Notes: generated by a model from the sequence alone, not told the origin. Numbered from the stretch's first letter, positions 25,854 to 37,073 are shown. The stretch is DNA of 64,000 bases from Pseudoalteromonas sp. S16_S37 (GCF_014694405.1 NZ_JAAUWV010000002.1:174664-238663), one strand, 5' to 3'. Numbers and translations: made by a program.

Positions 25854-26942
25854 TCAAGCAAGATGTTCTCTGGCTAGGTATTCAAGTGATTGCATTTCTT
25901 GTAAACGGCTGATGCAGCGCTTAAATTCGAAGTTCAAAGTCCCTTGGGTATACAGCTCAGCGATAGGAGCAGCCGCAGAGATAATCAAAGTAACATTTCG
26001 TTCGTAAAATTCGTCGACCAATGCAATGAAGCGTCTTGCAGCATCATCGTTATGCTGCCCTAGTTGTTTCACATTCGATAAAATCACAGTATTGTATAAC
26101 CGACTGATTTCCATGTAATCAACTTGAGAACGCGCTGTTTCACACAAAGCTGAAAAGTCAAACATAACGATACAGTCTGAAACTTTACGGGTTTGAATTA
26201 AGCGCCCTTCTATTTCAATCTTCTCGTCTAAACGACCCGGTTCTGGTGATAACTTATCAAAGTATTCAAACAGATTTTTATCTGCTTGCTCATCTAATGG
26301 ACTGTGGAAAATCTCTGCTTGCTCAAGTGTTCGCAAACGATAATCTATACCCGAATCAACATTCACAACTTCGGTATTTTCTTTAACCAGCTCTATTGCA
26401 GGTAAAAAACGCGCTCGCTGCAGACCGTTACGATACAATTCATCGGGCACAATGTTAGAAGTCGCCACCAACACGATATCTCTGGCAAACAACGCTTGCA
26501 TCAAGCCACCTAGTAACATGGCGTCAGTAATATCTTGCACAAAAAATTCATCGAAACAAATAATATCCGTTTCGGCCTTAAACTTATCAGCAACGGTTTC
26601 AAGCGGATTTTTAACCTCTTTCAACAACTTTAACTCGTCATGCACGCGGTGCATAAAACGGTGAAAATGCACGCGCATTTTTCTTTGTGTTGGCAAGGCT
26701 TCATAGAAGGTGTCGACCAAATAAGTTTTACCCCGGCCAACGCCCCCCCAAAAGTATAACCCTTTTACTTTTTGTGCATTTGGCTTACCAAACCACTTAG
26801 CGAACAGCCCTTTTTTTGGTTCAGGCGCTGCAGATAAATCATCATATAACCTTTGCAAATGCTTTACGGCGTTCTCTTGTGCACTATCGTATTGAAAGTC
26901 TTCGCGCTGTAAATCTTGCTGATATTTTTCCCACGGTGTCAT
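25854..26942 (-). CDS. zapE: Cell division protein ZapE, AFG1-like ATPase
   Basis: 362-aa P-loop ATPase that associates with the Z-ring in E. coli and is related to mitochondrial AFG1/LACE1. Walker A is GGVGRGKT and Walker B IICFDEFFV, followed by the QDITDAM segment typical of the family and a sensor-like ATSN. Length is normal. It is divergent from zapG, the same pairing seen in other gammaproteobacteria. Confidence 0.94.
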   Translation of the reverse strand: MTPWEKYQQDLQREDFQYDSAQENAVKHLQRLYDDLSAAPEPKKGLFAKWFGKPNAQKVKGLYFWGGVGRGKTYLVDTFYEALPTQRKMRVHFHRFMHRVHDELKLLKEVKNPLETVADKFKAETDIICFDEFFVQDITDAMLLGGLMQALFARDIVLVATSNIVPDELYRNGLQRARFLPAIELVKENTEVVNVDSGIDYRLRTLEQAEIFHSPLDEQADKNLFEYFDKLSPEPGRLDEKIEIEGRLIQTRKVSDCIVMFDFSALCETARSQVDYMEISRLYNTVILSNVKQLGQHNDDAARRFIALVDEFYERNVTLIISAAAPIAELYTQGTLNFEFKRCISRLQEMQSLEYLAREHLA

Positions 26943-27097
26943 AGTCAGTTACATAGTTCTACGTTTTTATTTGCGTATTATATTAACACGCATCGATTCT
27001 AGGCGTATATTTAGCTTATCATTAGATTTTATCATTAGTCGCAAACTCGCCCGGTTTTCAAAGCTTATGCGCTTCGCGATGTTATTAGGAGAGATAT

Positions 27098-27556
27098 ATG
27101 ACCTCATTTGCCTGGATTGGCCTTATCGTAATCGTTGCCATTGCTGCCTTTTTTATTGGCTCTGTATGGACTAAAAAGCATTTCAAACACAGTGAACTTG
27201 AGCAACAAGCTCAACAAGCAAAACACGAGCTTGAGCAATACCGACAAGAAGTTGCCGACCACCTTGCAAGCACCAAAAAATTAATGGGTAAAATGCAAGA
27301 CAGCTATAGCCAACTGTTAAGCCATGTAGAAGAAACAAACCAAGTACTTCTTGCTGAAAAACCAAAACACCCTAGCGAGCCATTTTTCTCAAAAGAAACA
27401 ACTGAGCAACTACATGCTTCATTAAAGAGCCGCCCTGAGCGCCGCCGCAATGACAGAGCTAACGAAGGCTTTTCACAACCAACCGACTATGTAGATGGAG
27501 AAAGCGGCTTGTTCTCTGGCGAACGGTTAGAAGTTGAGCAATCAAAAGCCTCTTGA
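27098..27556 (+). CDS. zapG: Z-ring associated protein ZapG (YhcB, DUF1043)
   Basis: 152-aa single-pass inner-membrane protein: one N-terminal helix (WIGLIVIVAIAAFFIGSVW), then a coiled coil rich in Glu and Gln (about 35-90) and a disordered tail. YhcB/ZapG links cell division and envelope synthesis. AGGAGA lies 6 bp before the ATG. The position between zapE and the degQ-degS pair is the standard one. Confidence 0.93.
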   Translation: MTSFAWIGLIVIVAIAAFFIGSVWTKKHFKHSELEQQAQQAKHELEQYRQEVADHLASTKKLMGKMQDSYSQLLSHVEETNQVLLAEKPKHPSEPFFSKETTEQLHASLKSRPERRRNDRANEGFSQPTDYVDGESGLFSGERLEVEQSKAS

Positions 27557-27557
27557 T

Positions 27558-27584
27558 GAACTTTTTTTTGACCCCATAGTCAGT
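27558..27584 (+). promoter_or_regulatory. Sigma-E-like promoter of degQ
   Basis: GAACTT (27558-27563) and GTCAGT (27579-27584) are separated by 15 bp, resembling the sigma-E pattern GGAACTT-N15/16-GTCnnA. It is about 100 bp before the degQ ATG and just after zapG. The T-rich spacer makes a chance match possible. Confidence 0.45.
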
Positions 27585-27681
27585 AGATATAGTTTTTCAC
27601 AATAGCGAAACGGCAAGCACCTATAAATTTTAGTACCTGCCTTTTCAATGCATTAACGCTTTTGCGGAGTATTTACTGACT

Positions 27682-29034
27682 ATGAAATTGAAACACTCGT
27701 TATTAACAGCAGCTATCCTATCAACCGCCCTACTTATTAGCCCTAATGCTGCTTTAGCTAAACTTCCCATGGCTGTAGATGGCCAAAGTATGCCAACACT
27801 TGCACCAATGCTAGAGCGTGTTACACCTGGTGTAGTAAGTATTCAAGTTTCAGGCGCAAAAGAAGTACGCCGTCGTGTTGACCCTTTTGACTACTTTTTT
27901 GGCAATCCGCAACCTCGCAGTCAAAAACGTCCTTTTAGCGGTCTAGGGTCTGGTGTAATCATAGATGCTGATGAAGGTTATGTGGTGACCAACAACCATG
28001 TAATAGCAGATGCCGAAAAAATTGTTGTCACACTAGAAGATGGCCGAGAATTTGAAGCCAAGCTCATCGGCACAGATAAAGAATCCGATATTGCGTTACT
28101 GGAAATAGAAGGCAAAGATTTAACCGAGATTAAACTTGCCGATTCTGACAAGCTTCGCGTCGGTGACTTTGCCGTTGCCATTGGTAACCCGTTTGGCTTG
28201 AGCCACACGGTTACATCAGGGATCATCAGTGCGCTAGGACGTAGCGGTTTAAATATTGAAGGTTACGAAGATTTTATTCAAACTGATGCGGCAATTAACC
28301 AAGGTAACTCAGGTGGCGCACTTGTGAATCTCAGAGGCGAGCTGATTGGTATTAACACCGCAATCTTAGGTGCTTCAGGTGGCAACGTGGGGATCGGCTT
28401 TGCTATTCCTTCCAACATGATGAAAAATCTGGTTGATCAGATCATTGAGTTTGGTCAAGTTCGTCGCGGCTCATTGGGCATTGAAGGTCGCACACTTGAT
28501 GCGGGTATTGCTAAAGCACAAGGCTTTGATGTTAAGCAAGGTGCCTATGTTGCACGCGTTATCAAAGAGTCAGCAGCCGCAGAAGCCGGCATATTAGCCA
28601 ACGATGTTATTGTCAGTGTTAACGGTGACGATATTCATAGCTTTGCAGAGCTTGCTAGTAAAATTGCCACAATTGGTGAAGGCAGAACCGTAGAACTAGG
28701 CGTTTATCGAGATGGTCGTAAGCGTACCATTGAAGTTACACTTAAAGGTCAAGGTGAAGCTCAAGCTCCGGCCGACAAAGTACACCCTATGCTACGCGGC
28801 GCGGTACTTGAAAGCGGCGAGCGCAATGGCAATAAAGGTGTAGTTGTCACTTCTGTTGAACCACGCTCTCCTGCAGCGCGAGTTGGTTTAGAAGAAGGCG
28901 ATGTGATCATGCAAGTAAACCGTCAACGAGTTGATAGTATTCGCGATATGAGCAGCCTAATAGATGATATTCAAGGTAACATCGTGCTTGGTATCAAACG
29001 CGGCAGAGACTCGGTATTCTTGCTTATTCAATAA
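27682..29034 (+). CDS. degQ: Periplasmic serine endoprotease DegQ/DegP family
   Basis: 450-aa exported protease/chaperone degrading misfolded envelope proteins. Signal peptide ends near AALA-KL. The trypsin-like domain has the triad His106 (TNNHV), Asp136 (SDIAL) and Ser210 (QGNSGGA). Two PDZ domains follow (about 255-345 and 360-450). The short LA loop is more DegQ-like than DegP-like. Only degS follows, as in many gammaproteobacteria; a possible sigma-E promoter upstream would make it envelope-stress inducible. A strong terminator separates it from degS. Confidence 0.95.
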   Translation: MKLKHSLLTAAILSTALLISPNAALAKLPMAVDGQSMPTLAPMLERVTPGVVSIQVSGAKEVRRRVDPFDYFFGNPQPRSQKRPFSGLGSGVIIDADEGYVVTNNHVIADAEKIVVTLEDGREFEAKLIGTDKESDIALLEIEGKDLTEIKLADSDKLRVGDFAVAIGNPFGLSHTVTSGIISALGRSGLNIEGYEDFIQTDAAINQGNSGGALVNLRGELIGINTAILGASGGNVGIGFAIPSNMMKNLVDQIIEFGQVRRGSLGIEGRTLDAGIAKAQGFDVKQGAYVARVIKESAAAEAGILANDVIVSVNGDDIHSFAELASKIATIGEGRTVELGVYRDGRKRTIEVTLKGQGEAQAPADKVHPMLRGAVLESGERNGNKGVVVTSVEPRSPAARVGLEEGDVIMQVNRQRVDSIRDMSSLIDDIQGNIVLGIKRGRDSVFLLIQ

Positions 29035-29050
29035 TATAAGTTTGTATTAA

Positions 29051-29085
29051 AAAACACAGCGGCACTTGCCGCTGTGTTTTTCTTT
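29051..29085 (+). terminator. Rho-independent terminator of degQ
   Basis: Perfect 13-bp stem AAAACACAGCGGC/GCCGCTGTGTTTT with an ACTT loop and trailing TCTTT. It lies immediately before the predicted degS start. Confidence 0.9.
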
Positions 29086-29124
29086 GTGCATGATAAAACC
29101 TTTAGAACTAATAAGACTGCGCTT

Positions 29125-30210
29125 GTGCTAAAACTAATTCGCTTTTTACTCCCTCCTTTTGTGGCGGGACTTTGTATCGCTTTTCTAATTATTTGGTTTT
29201 CTCCAAACCTAAAAAATACCGTGTTGCCCAAATTTGACGTCACCGGACACTATACTAGCAGCCACATGAGTTTTGCTGATGCTGTTGAAAAAGCGGCACC
29301 TGCAGTTGTCACTATCTTCTCCGAAAGTATTTCATCGATGCCTCGTTATATGCGCGCAAATACGACTCAAGAACTAGGCTCAGGGGTGCTTATGTCCCAT
29401 GATGGCTATATTTTAACGAACTACCATGTTGTCAATGACGCCGACCAAATCATGGTCATACTTACGGATGGGCGCCGCTTCAATGATGTACAAGTCATTG
29501 GTTTTGATACGATAACAGATTTAGCATTACTAAAAATCGATGCCCAACACCTGCCGGTGATCCCCATTGATGATAGTTTTAACCCTCGCGTTGGCGATGT
29601 TGTACTTGCTATAGGTAACCCTCTGAACTTAGGTCAAACCATTACTCAGGGTGTGGTGAGTGCAACAGGCAAGCAAACGCTCACCGATAGCCCGTACAAT
29701 AACCTATTACAAATGGATGCAGCTGTGAATGTTGGCAACTCTGGCGGCGCACTTGTCAATTCCAATGGCGTACTTGTAGGTATCACCTCGGCTCAGTTTC
29801 GTACCCGCTACAACATCGACATACAAGGTATCTCTTTTGCCGTACCATACAAACTCGCTAAAGAAGTGATGCAAAAGCTCATTGTGGATGGTCGGGTAGT
29901 ACGTGGTTATTTGGGCTTTAGAGGCGCTGCAGTTGACAGTACTGGTAAGGAAGTTACCGATTTATACACTCGTATCGTTGGCTTAAGAGTCAGTGATTTA
30001 GACCCTCTTGGGCCCGCATGGCAAGCAGGTATGCAAGAGAACGACATTATAGTAAAAGTCGCTGGAGAACCGGTCACCAATCCACAACGTACTTTAAAAT
30101 TCATCGGTAATACTAGGCCAGGAACGCGACTCGAGTTTGAAGTTTATAGAGGCGATGAACTGCGCACCTTCACTTTAGTCGTCGCTGAGCTCGAAACCAG
30201 AGCCAACTAA
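29125..30210 (+). CDS. degS: Inner-membrane stress-sensing protease DegS
   Basis: About 361 aa. DegS is membrane-anchored by one N-terminal helix (FVAGLCIAFLIIWFS) and senses unfolded porin C-termini through its single PDZ domain, then cuts RseA to release sigma-E. The triad is His101 (TNYHV), Asp132 (TDLAL) and Ser206 (VGNSGGA). The start is uncertain: the longest frame begins at GTG 29074 inside the degQ terminator stem, so GTG 29125 is preferred because it gives the family-like opening (MLKLIRFLLP) before the anchor; its ribosome binding site is weak. Confidence 0.9.
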   Translation: MLKLIRFLLPPFVAGLCIAFLIIWFSPNLKNTVLPKFDVTGHYTSSHMSFADAVEKAAPAVVTIFSESISSMPRYMRANTTQELGSGVLMSHDGYILTNYHVVNDADQIMVILTDGRRFNDVQVIGFDTITDLALLKIDAQHLPVIPIDDSFNPRVGDVVLAIGNPLNLGQTITQGVVSATGKQTLTDSPYNNLLQMDAAVNVGNSGGALVNSNGVLVGITSAQFRTRYNIDIQGISFAVPYKLAKEVMQKLIVDGRVVRGYLGFRGAAVDSTGKEVTDLYTRIVGLRVSDLDPLGPAWQAGMQENDIIVKVAGEPVTNPQRTLKFIGNTRPGTRLEFEVYRGDELRTFTLVVAELETRAN

Positions 30211-30224
30211 ACAGGTATTACATA

Positions 30225-30258
30225 ACTAAAAAGCGAGTATCAAAACTCGCTTTTTAGT
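30225..30258. terminator. Bidirectional terminator, degS / murA
   Basis: Perfect 14-bp stem ACTAAAAAGCGAGT/ACTCGCTTTTTAGT with a 6-nt loop between convergent genes; T-runs on both strands. Confidence 0.92.
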
Positions 30259-30273
30259 TTAAAAACAATTCAG

Positions 30274-31801
<1,528 letters not shown>

Positions 31802-31806
31802 TAGAC

Positions 31807-32106
31807 TCACTCAAATAAGTTCGACACCTGACCTAATGCCATTAAATTATGTAGCTGATCAGGTATATTTTTAAGCTCAAGGCGCTTGCCTTGCTGCTGC
31901 AATTTACCTAAAGAGTGAATTAACCAAGCTAAGCCCGCCGTGTCAACCCTAGAAACCTCAGAAAGGTCAAAATAACGTACTGACTGCACGTTTTCTATCT
32001 GTTGATTAAGAAGCCGTTCATCGACTAAGCTATTTCTCGTCAATTCACCACTAACTTGGATAAGATCGCTCTCTAATTCACGGAACTGAACTTTACTTGC
32101 TGCCAT
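31807..32106 (-). CDS. mlaB: Phospholipid transport STAS-domain protein MlaB
   Basis: 99-aa cytosolic STAS-fold protein binding MlaF and stabilising the MlaFEDB complex. The signature [20 protein letters not shown] holds the usual D-(S/T)-AGL loop. The start is one of two adjacent ATGs (32109/32106) just after AGGGGGG and overlaps the end of mlaC, showing translational coupling; the longer frame from 32163 lies within mlaC and is rejected. Confidence 0.92.
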   Translation of the reverse strand: MAASKVQFRELESDLIQVSGELTRNSLVDERLLNQQIENVQSVRYFDLSEVSRVDTAGLAWLIHSLGKLQQQGKRLELKNIPDQLHNLMALGQVSNLFE

Positions 32107-32770
32107 CATCCCCCCTGAACTGCACAGGTAGGCGGCTTTTTTTATCCAAAAGTTCAATGACATGCTCTATGCCTTGTTGACGCAAAATGCCGTGTAACTC
32201 AGACTGTTTTGCATCTAATAAGCTAATTCCTTCAGCCATCATGTCATAAGCTCGCCACTCGTTGTTGGAGTCCCTACGAACTTTGAAATCAATTTTTATA
32301 TCAGGCTTGCCCGGCTCAACAATCGTGGTTTTAACAATAGCAACTTGCTCGTCTGCAAACTCTTTAGCGGGAGAAAACTCCACTTGTTGATTTGTATACT
32401 GTGTAAACACACCTGCATACGTCGCAACTAAGTAGTTCTTAAACACTTCAATAAACTGCTTGATGTGTGTTATCGCTTGCTCCTTTTCCTCTTTATCCTT
32501 AATATTTCTAACCTTTTGGATATAGCTACCTAGGACGCGATAAGCCGCATACTTATAATCAATATAAGGTAATAATTCCTGCTCTACGATTACTCTTAGA
32601 TGTTCCTTATTGGCAACAATGACATCCTGATCTTTGGTGATGCGCTTGAAAGTATTGTCCGCTACTTGTTGTACCATTTTGTAGGGGTCATTCATATCAA
32701 CTGGCTCGTTAGCCAACGTAATACTGCTAAACAGCAGTGTTGCAGCAGCAATAAATATTCTTACTAACAT
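32093..32770 (-). CDS. mlaC: Periplasmic phospholipid-binding protein MlaC
   Basis: 225-aa exported lipid carrier shuttling phospholipids between the outer-membrane MlaA complex and inner-membrane MlaFEDB. Signal peptide ends SITLA-NE. MlaC family features include LPYIDYKYAAYRVLG, EFKNYLVATYAG-like helix and the beta-sheet segment DIKIDFKVRRDSNNEWRAYDMMAEGISLL. It lies 5 bp after mlaD. Confidence 0.95.
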   Translation of the reverse strand: MLVRIFIAAATLLFSSITLANEPVDMNDPYKMVQQVADNTFKRITKDQDVIVANKEHLRVIVEQELLPYIDYKYAAYRVLGSYIQKVRNIKDKEEKEQAITHIKQFIEVFKNYLVATYAGVFTQYTNQQVEFSPAKEFADEQVAIVKTTIVEPGKPDIKIDFKVRRDSNNEWRAYDMMAEGISLLDAKQSELHGILRQQGIEHVIELLDKKSRLPVQFRGDDGSK

Positions 32771-32775
32771 GGCTA

Positions 32776-33318
32776 TTACTCACTACCTTGATTAAATAAA
32801 AATTGTCCAATCAGCTCTTCTAATACTAACGCTGATTTTGTATCTGTCACCAAGTCTCCATCTTTTAATGCTTTACTTTGAACGCCAAATAAATCATCTA
32901 AATCAGAGCTTGTGTCTGTCACTTCATTACCAAGGCATGTTTGTTTAGCCGCATCTGAAGCGATCACCGGAGAAATTCCCAAGTATTGTTCACCTAAAAT
33001 CCCAGAAGTAAGAATAGACACTGATGTTGTATCCGAAAACTGGCATTCATAATTTGCATCGATACTCATAGCAACCACTGGCACAAACTCTTGTGGATGA
33101 ATACTGATCCCCTCTACACGACCTATTACCACACCACCCACTTTAATAGGCGCTCGAGTTTTCAACGAACCTATATTTTCGAATTTAGCGTTAAGCGTGT
33201 AGGTTTCTCCGCTCCCCGAGATACCAGAATTTGCAACCTTTAAAGCCAGTACCGCAAATGCAGCTACGCCCAATGCGACAAATAAGCCAACTAATATTTC
33301 AATTTTCCGTGTATTCAT
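32776..33318 (-). CDS. mlaD: Phospholipid transport MCE-domain protein MlaD
   Basis: 180-aa protein with one N-terminal membrane helix (EILVGLFVALGVAAFAVLALKVA) and a single MCE domain (about 38-120; TRAPIKVGGVVIGRVEGI). Hexamers form the periplasmic ring through which lipid passes. The C-terminal ~45 residues include the helix expected to form the hydrophobic pore (DLDDLFGVQSKALKDGD). Order F-E-D-C-B is canonical. Confidence 0.96.
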   Translation of the reverse strand: MNTRKIEILVGLFVALGVAAFAVLALKVANSGISGSGETYTLNAKFENIGSLKTRAPIKVGGVVIGRVEGISIHPQEFVPVVAMSIDANYECQFSDTTSVSILTSGILGEQYLGISPVIASDAAKQTCLGNEVTDTSSDLDDLFGVQSKALKDGDLVTDTKSALVLEELIGQFLFNQGSE

Positions 33319-33333
33319 TTGTTTTAAAACCTT

Positions 33334-34113
33334 TTAACCTGAAAACATCACAGCAGTTAATAAAAAGTCGAACCCTAAAACTGCCAATGAAGAGTGGACT
33401 ACTGTTTCGGTCGTCGCCTTACTGATCCCCTCGGATGTGGGAATACAATCATAACCTTTATACAGCGCAATCCATGTCACAATAAGTGCAAACACAAAGC
33501 TTTTGATCATGCCATTTACAATATCTTTTTCAAAAGACACCTGAGACTGCATTATTGACCAGAAGCTACCTGAATCAACACCAAGCCAATCCACACCAAC
33601 AAGATGTGCACCCAAAATTGCTACCGCTGAAAAGATTAACGCGAGCAAAGGCATACTAATGAAGCCCGCCCAAAAACGCGGAGAAACAACTCTTCTTAAA
33701 GGGTCAATCGCCATCATTTCTAAGCTAGAAAGCTGCTCAGTAGCCTTCATTAAACCGATTTCAGCAGTTAACGCACTACCAGCACGACCAGCGAACAACA
33801 ACGCGGTTACCACAGGCCCCAGCTCTCTTAATAAACTCAAAGCAACCAGTGGCCCTAAACTATCTTCAGCGCCATAGCCTACTAGTACGGTATAACCCTG
33901 TAGGGCCAGTACCATACCGATAAACAATCCCGATACCATGATAATAAGTAAAGACTGATGCCCAACCATATACAGTTGACGGACAAGTAAGGCAGGCCCT
34001 TTTCGCAAATTTGGCACATTAACCAGTGCACCAATCAGCATACGTGTCGCTCGGCCTAACGAAGCAAATCGGCTCAGCGTTTTGTGCCCAACTGATTGAA
34101 AAAATTCGATCAC
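33334..34113 (-). CDS. mlaE: Phospholipid ABC transporter permease MlaE
   Basis: 259-aa integral membrane protein with five to six helices; the family hallmark [35 protein letters not shown] contains the EQ-loop region that meets the ATPase MlaF. Its GTG start overlaps the mlaF stop in a GTGA, indicating coupling. Confidence 0.96.
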   Translation of the reverse strand: MIEFFQSVGHKTLSRFASLGRATRMLIGALVNVPNLRKGPALLVRQLYMVGHQSLLIIMVSGLFIGMVLALQGYTVLVGYGAEDSLGPLVALSLLRELGPVVTALLFAGRAGSALTAEIGLMKATEQLSSLEMMAIDPLRRVVSPRFWAGFISMPLLALIFSAVAILGAHLVGVDWLGVDSGSFWSIMQSQVSFEKDIVNGMIKSFVFALIVTWIALYKGYDCIPTSEGISKATTETVVHSSLAVLGFDFLLTAVMFSG

Positions 34114-34952
34114 AGCTGACTCCCTGATAGCAGTTCATCTTGATAGTCTTGTGCTTGATAATGAAATGGCACGGGACCATCAGATAAACCTTTGAGAAAC
34201 TGCTGCACTAACGCAGAGTCATGTTGTTGCATTTGCTCAGGAGTACCGCTACCGATAACGCCTTGTTCAGCAATGATCACTACATGATCGGCAATGCCCA
34301 AAACTTCATTCACATCATGTGTCACAATCAAGGATGATAAGCCTAGCACTTCGTTGAGTGATTTAATCAGTTTTACTAACACTCCCATTGATATGGGGTC
34401 TTGCCCCGCAAAGGGTTCGTCATACATGATTAATTCCGGGTCTAACGCAATCGCCCTTGCCAATGCGGCTCGTCTTGCCATACCACCAGATAACTCCGAT
34501 GGCATTAAGTCTTTTGCACCACGCAGGCCAACAGCTTGTAGCTTCATCAAAACCACAAGGCGGATTAAATCTTCACTTAATTGGGTGTGTTCTCGCAATG
34601 GAAATGCGACGTTATCAAAAACCGACATATCAGTAAAAAGCGCACCGCTTTGAAACAACATGCTCATTTTAGTACGTACATCATAAAGCGCTTTGCGAGA
34701 CATACTTGGGATACTTTGTCCCTCGAATAAAATATCACCCCTATCAGGTTTGAGCTGGCCACCAATTAAACGCAGCATTGTCGTTTTACCAATACCACTT
34801 GGGCCCATAATGGCTGTGATTTTTCCTTTCGGAACGGAGAAACTCATGTTTTTATAGATGATCCTTTCACCCCGTGAAAAAGTAACATCCTTGATCTCTA
34901 CAATTGCTTGCGACAAGTCGCTCTCCACATCTACATTTACGAATTGTGACAT
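34110..34952 (-). CDS. mlaF: Phospholipid ABC transporter ATPase MlaF
   Basis: 280-aa ABC ATPase. Walker [10 protein letters not shown], signature [14 protein letters not shown] (an Mla-type variation of LSGGQ), Walker [14 protein letters not shown] and switch His in VTHDVNE are all visible. It starts the mlaFEDCB-ibaG-murA operon and is divergent from yrbG across 181 bp. The ribosome binding site is weak. Confidence 0.95.
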   Translation of the reverse strand: MSQFVNVDVESDLSQAIVEIKDVTFSRGERIIYKNMSFSVPKGKITAIMGPSGIGKTTMLRLIGGQLKPDRGDILFEGQSIPSMSRKALYDVRTKMSMLFQSGALFTDMSVFDNVAFPLREHTQLSEDLIRLVVLMKLQAVGLRGAKDLMPSELSGGMARRAALARAIALDPELIMYDEPFAGQDPISMGVLVKLIKSLNEVLGLSSLIVTHDVNEVLGIADHVVIIAEQGVIGSGTPEQMQQHDSALVQQFLKGLSDGPVPFHYQAQDYQDELLSGSQL

Positions 34953-35099
34953 AATACGTTTTTTTGCCTTACGAAGGAAAAAAGTTTTCGTAAATTTTTG
35001 TAATATATCTTGTCTGACTTACTCCTGAATAAGGCACTACATAATCACTAAGCGGCCTCTTTTACTTATACTTTTGAGTACGTATTTGATATTATTTGC

Positions 35100-35122
35100 G
35101 CCATTGTAACTTTAACAATGGC
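35100..35122 (+). promoter_or_regulatory. Hairpin followed by T-run immediately before yrbG
   Basis: GCCATTGT-N7-ACAATGGC forms an 8-bp stem, followed by CTCGCTTTTTT and then the yrbG ATG at 35134. The shape is that of an intrinsic terminator or attenuator, and no Shine-Dalgarno sequence is visible between it and the ATG. Confidence 0.5.
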
Positions 35123-35133
35123 CTCGCTTTTTT

Positions 35134-36090
35134 ATGCTTTTATCTTTTGTCATCCTTATTTTGGGATTCGCCGCATTAGTATGGAGTGCTGATCGCTTCG
35201 TTTTTGGAGCCGCAGCGCTAGCGCGTAACTTTGGCGTACCGACTCTAGTTGTGGGTTTGACCATAGTTGCCATGGGGTCATCGGCACCAGAGATGATGGT
35301 TGCTGCCCAAGCCGCACTAGCAGACAAAACAGATACAGCCGTAGGTAATGCGATTGGTTCCAATATTGCAAATATTCTGTTAGTTCTTGGCGTTACTGCA
35401 CTGTTAAGACCTCTGTCCGTAAGCTCTGGCATTTTAAAGCGAGAAATGCCGCTATTAATCCTCGTTTCTCTAGCCGCTTGGTTCATAGTGAGTGATAGCC
35501 ACTTTAGCTTCTTGGAAGGCGCAGCTTTGCTAGCAGGCTTTGTCATTTTCCTACTCTTATTGATGGTAATAACCAAAAAGGGGGGGGCTGAGGGTGACCC
35601 ACTCATTAGTGAAGCATGTGATGAAGTACCAAATGATGTCCCAACACGTAAAGCGCTATTTTGGCTAGTAGTAGGCATGGTATTACTGCCCATTAGTTCT
35701 GGGTATTTAGTAGATGCTGCGGTAGACATCGCTAAATATTTTGGCATGAGTGATTTACTAATTGGATTAACGATTATTGCAGTGGGTACCAGTTTGCCAG
35801 AATTAGCAGCCTGTATCGCAGGCGTTCTGAAACAAGAAGACGACCTTGCGCTTGGCAATATAATTGGCTCTAATATATTCAATATATTGGCTGTTTTATC
35901 TATTACAGGGATCATTAACCCCTCAAATATAGATGCTAATATTGCTGGGCGAGATATCTTTATCATGCTGGGGGCAACACTCACTTTGGTTTTCATGAGC
36001 TTAAGCTTTACTGGAACCCGTCGTATTAATCGCCTCGAAGGTGGCGTTTTGGTGGCTGCGTTTATTGCCTATATGTATTACATTATCTAG
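35134..36090 (+). CDS. yrbG: Calcium/sodium antiporter family protein YrbG (CaxA)
   Basis: 318-aa polytopic membrane protein made of two inverted repeats, each with the Na+/Ca2+ exchanger alpha motif: TIVAMGSSAPEM...GNAIGSNIANILLVLG and TIIAVGTSLPELA...GNIIGSNIFNILAVL. The conserved acidic residues of both repeats are retained. Cation specificity in the cell is unproven. It heads the kdsD-lpt operon as in E. coli. The start gives the family-like opening MLLSFVILILG, but lacks a ribosome binding site and follows a hairpin. Confidence 0.92.
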   Translation: MLLSFVILILGFAALVWSADRFVFGAAALARNFGVPTLVVGLTIVAMGSSAPEMMVAAQAALADKTDTAVGNAIGSNIANILLVLGVTALLRPLSVSSGILKREMPLLILVSLAAWFIVSDSHFSFLEGAALLAGFVIFLLLLMVITKKGGAEGDPLISEACDEVPNDVPTRKALFWLVVGMVLLPISSGYLVDAAVDIAKYFGMSDLLIGLTIIAVGTSLPELAACIAGVLKQEDDLALGNIIGSNIFNILAVLSITGIINPSNIDANIAGRDIFIMLGATLTLVFMSLSFTGTRRINRLEGGVLVAAFIAYMYYII

Positions 36091-36101
36091 GAACATCACT
36101 C

Positions 36102-37073
36102 ATGTTATCAAAGCAGTTTACTGATACCGCGCAACGAGTTATTGCCATAGAGCGACAGGCCATTGACGAAATAGGTCAACATATAGATAAACACTTTGCT
36201 AAAGCATGCCAAACTATCTATGACTGCCAAGGTCGCACAATCGTTGTAGGTATGGGCAAATCTGGTCATATTGGCAATAAAATTGCTGCCACTTTTGCAA
36301 GCACAGGCACCCCTGCCTTTTTCGTTCACCCAGGGGAAGCGAGTCACGGCGATTTGGGCATGATCACCAAAGATGACGTGGTCGTACTTATTTCCAACTC
36401 AGGTGAGACCAGCGAAGTTCTAAATATCATTCCTGTTATTAAACGTATCGGTGCTAAAACGATTGCCATGACAGGTAATCCTCAGTCTTCAATGGCAAAG
36501 CTATCAGATGTGCACTTATGCGTTGCAGTGTCTCAAGAAGCCTGCCCGCTAGGTTTAGCGCCAACAGCAAGTACTACTGCAACACTTGTGATGGGCGATG
36601 CACTAGCCGTGGCATTACTCGAAGCCAGAGGCTTCACTGCTGATGATTTTGCGTTATCTCACCCAGGTGGTGCACTTGGCAAGCGTTTACTTTTAACGCT
36701 CAGTGAAATTATGCACAAAGAACAACAAGTACCGATTGTGTCTCATTTAAGTACCATCAAAGATGCTCTGTTTGAAATGTCCGCAAAAGGTCTTGGCATG
36801 ACGACCATCGTTGATGAACAAGGACAACTAGTAGGTATCTTCACCGATGGCGACTTACGCCGCATCATTGAACAACGAGTTGACCTGCACACAACCCCCA
36901 TTCACAAAGCCATGACCGTCAACTGTACAACTGCGCATGAAGAAATGTTGGCTGCCGAGGCGCTAAACATTATGGAAACTAAACGAATCAACGGCTTAGT
37001 TGTCATAGATGAGAATAAACGCCCTATCGGTGCGCTAAATACCCAAGATTTGTTAAGAGCAGGAGTGCTATAA
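36102..37073 (+). CDS. kdsD: D-arabinose 5-phosphate isomerase
   Basis: 323-aa enzyme converting ribulose 5-phosphate to arabinose 5-phosphate, the first step to Kdo for LPS. The N-terminal SIS domain (VVGMGKSGHIGNKIAATFASTGTPAFFVHPGEASHGDLG) carries the substrate residues; two CBS domains follow (about 205-262 and 272-323). The usual partner kdsC does not follow: a 48-codon frame begins directly after the stop (TAAATG). Confidence 0.96.
   Translation: MLSKQFTDTAQRVIAIERQAIDEIGQHIDKHFAKACQTIYDCQGRTIVVGMGKSGHIGNKIAATFASTGTPAFFVHPGEASHGDLGMITKDDVVVLISNSGETSEVLNIIPVIKRIGAKTIAMTGNPQSSMAKLSDVHLCVAVSQEACPLGLAPTASTTATLVMGDALAVALLEARGFTADDFALSHPGGALGKRLLLTLSEIMHKEQQVPIVSHLSTIKDALFEMSAKGLGMTTIVDEQGQLVGIFTDGDLRRIIEQRVDLHTTPIHKAMTVNCTTAHEEMLAAEALNIMETKRINGLVVIDENKRPIGALNTQDLLRAGVL

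Noticed and set aside
35112..35996. 294-codon frame on the minus strand opposite yrbG
   Set aside because: It is entirely antisense to a clear exchanger gene with both alpha repeats; its composition is a Ser/Thr/Asn-rich shadow with no domain.
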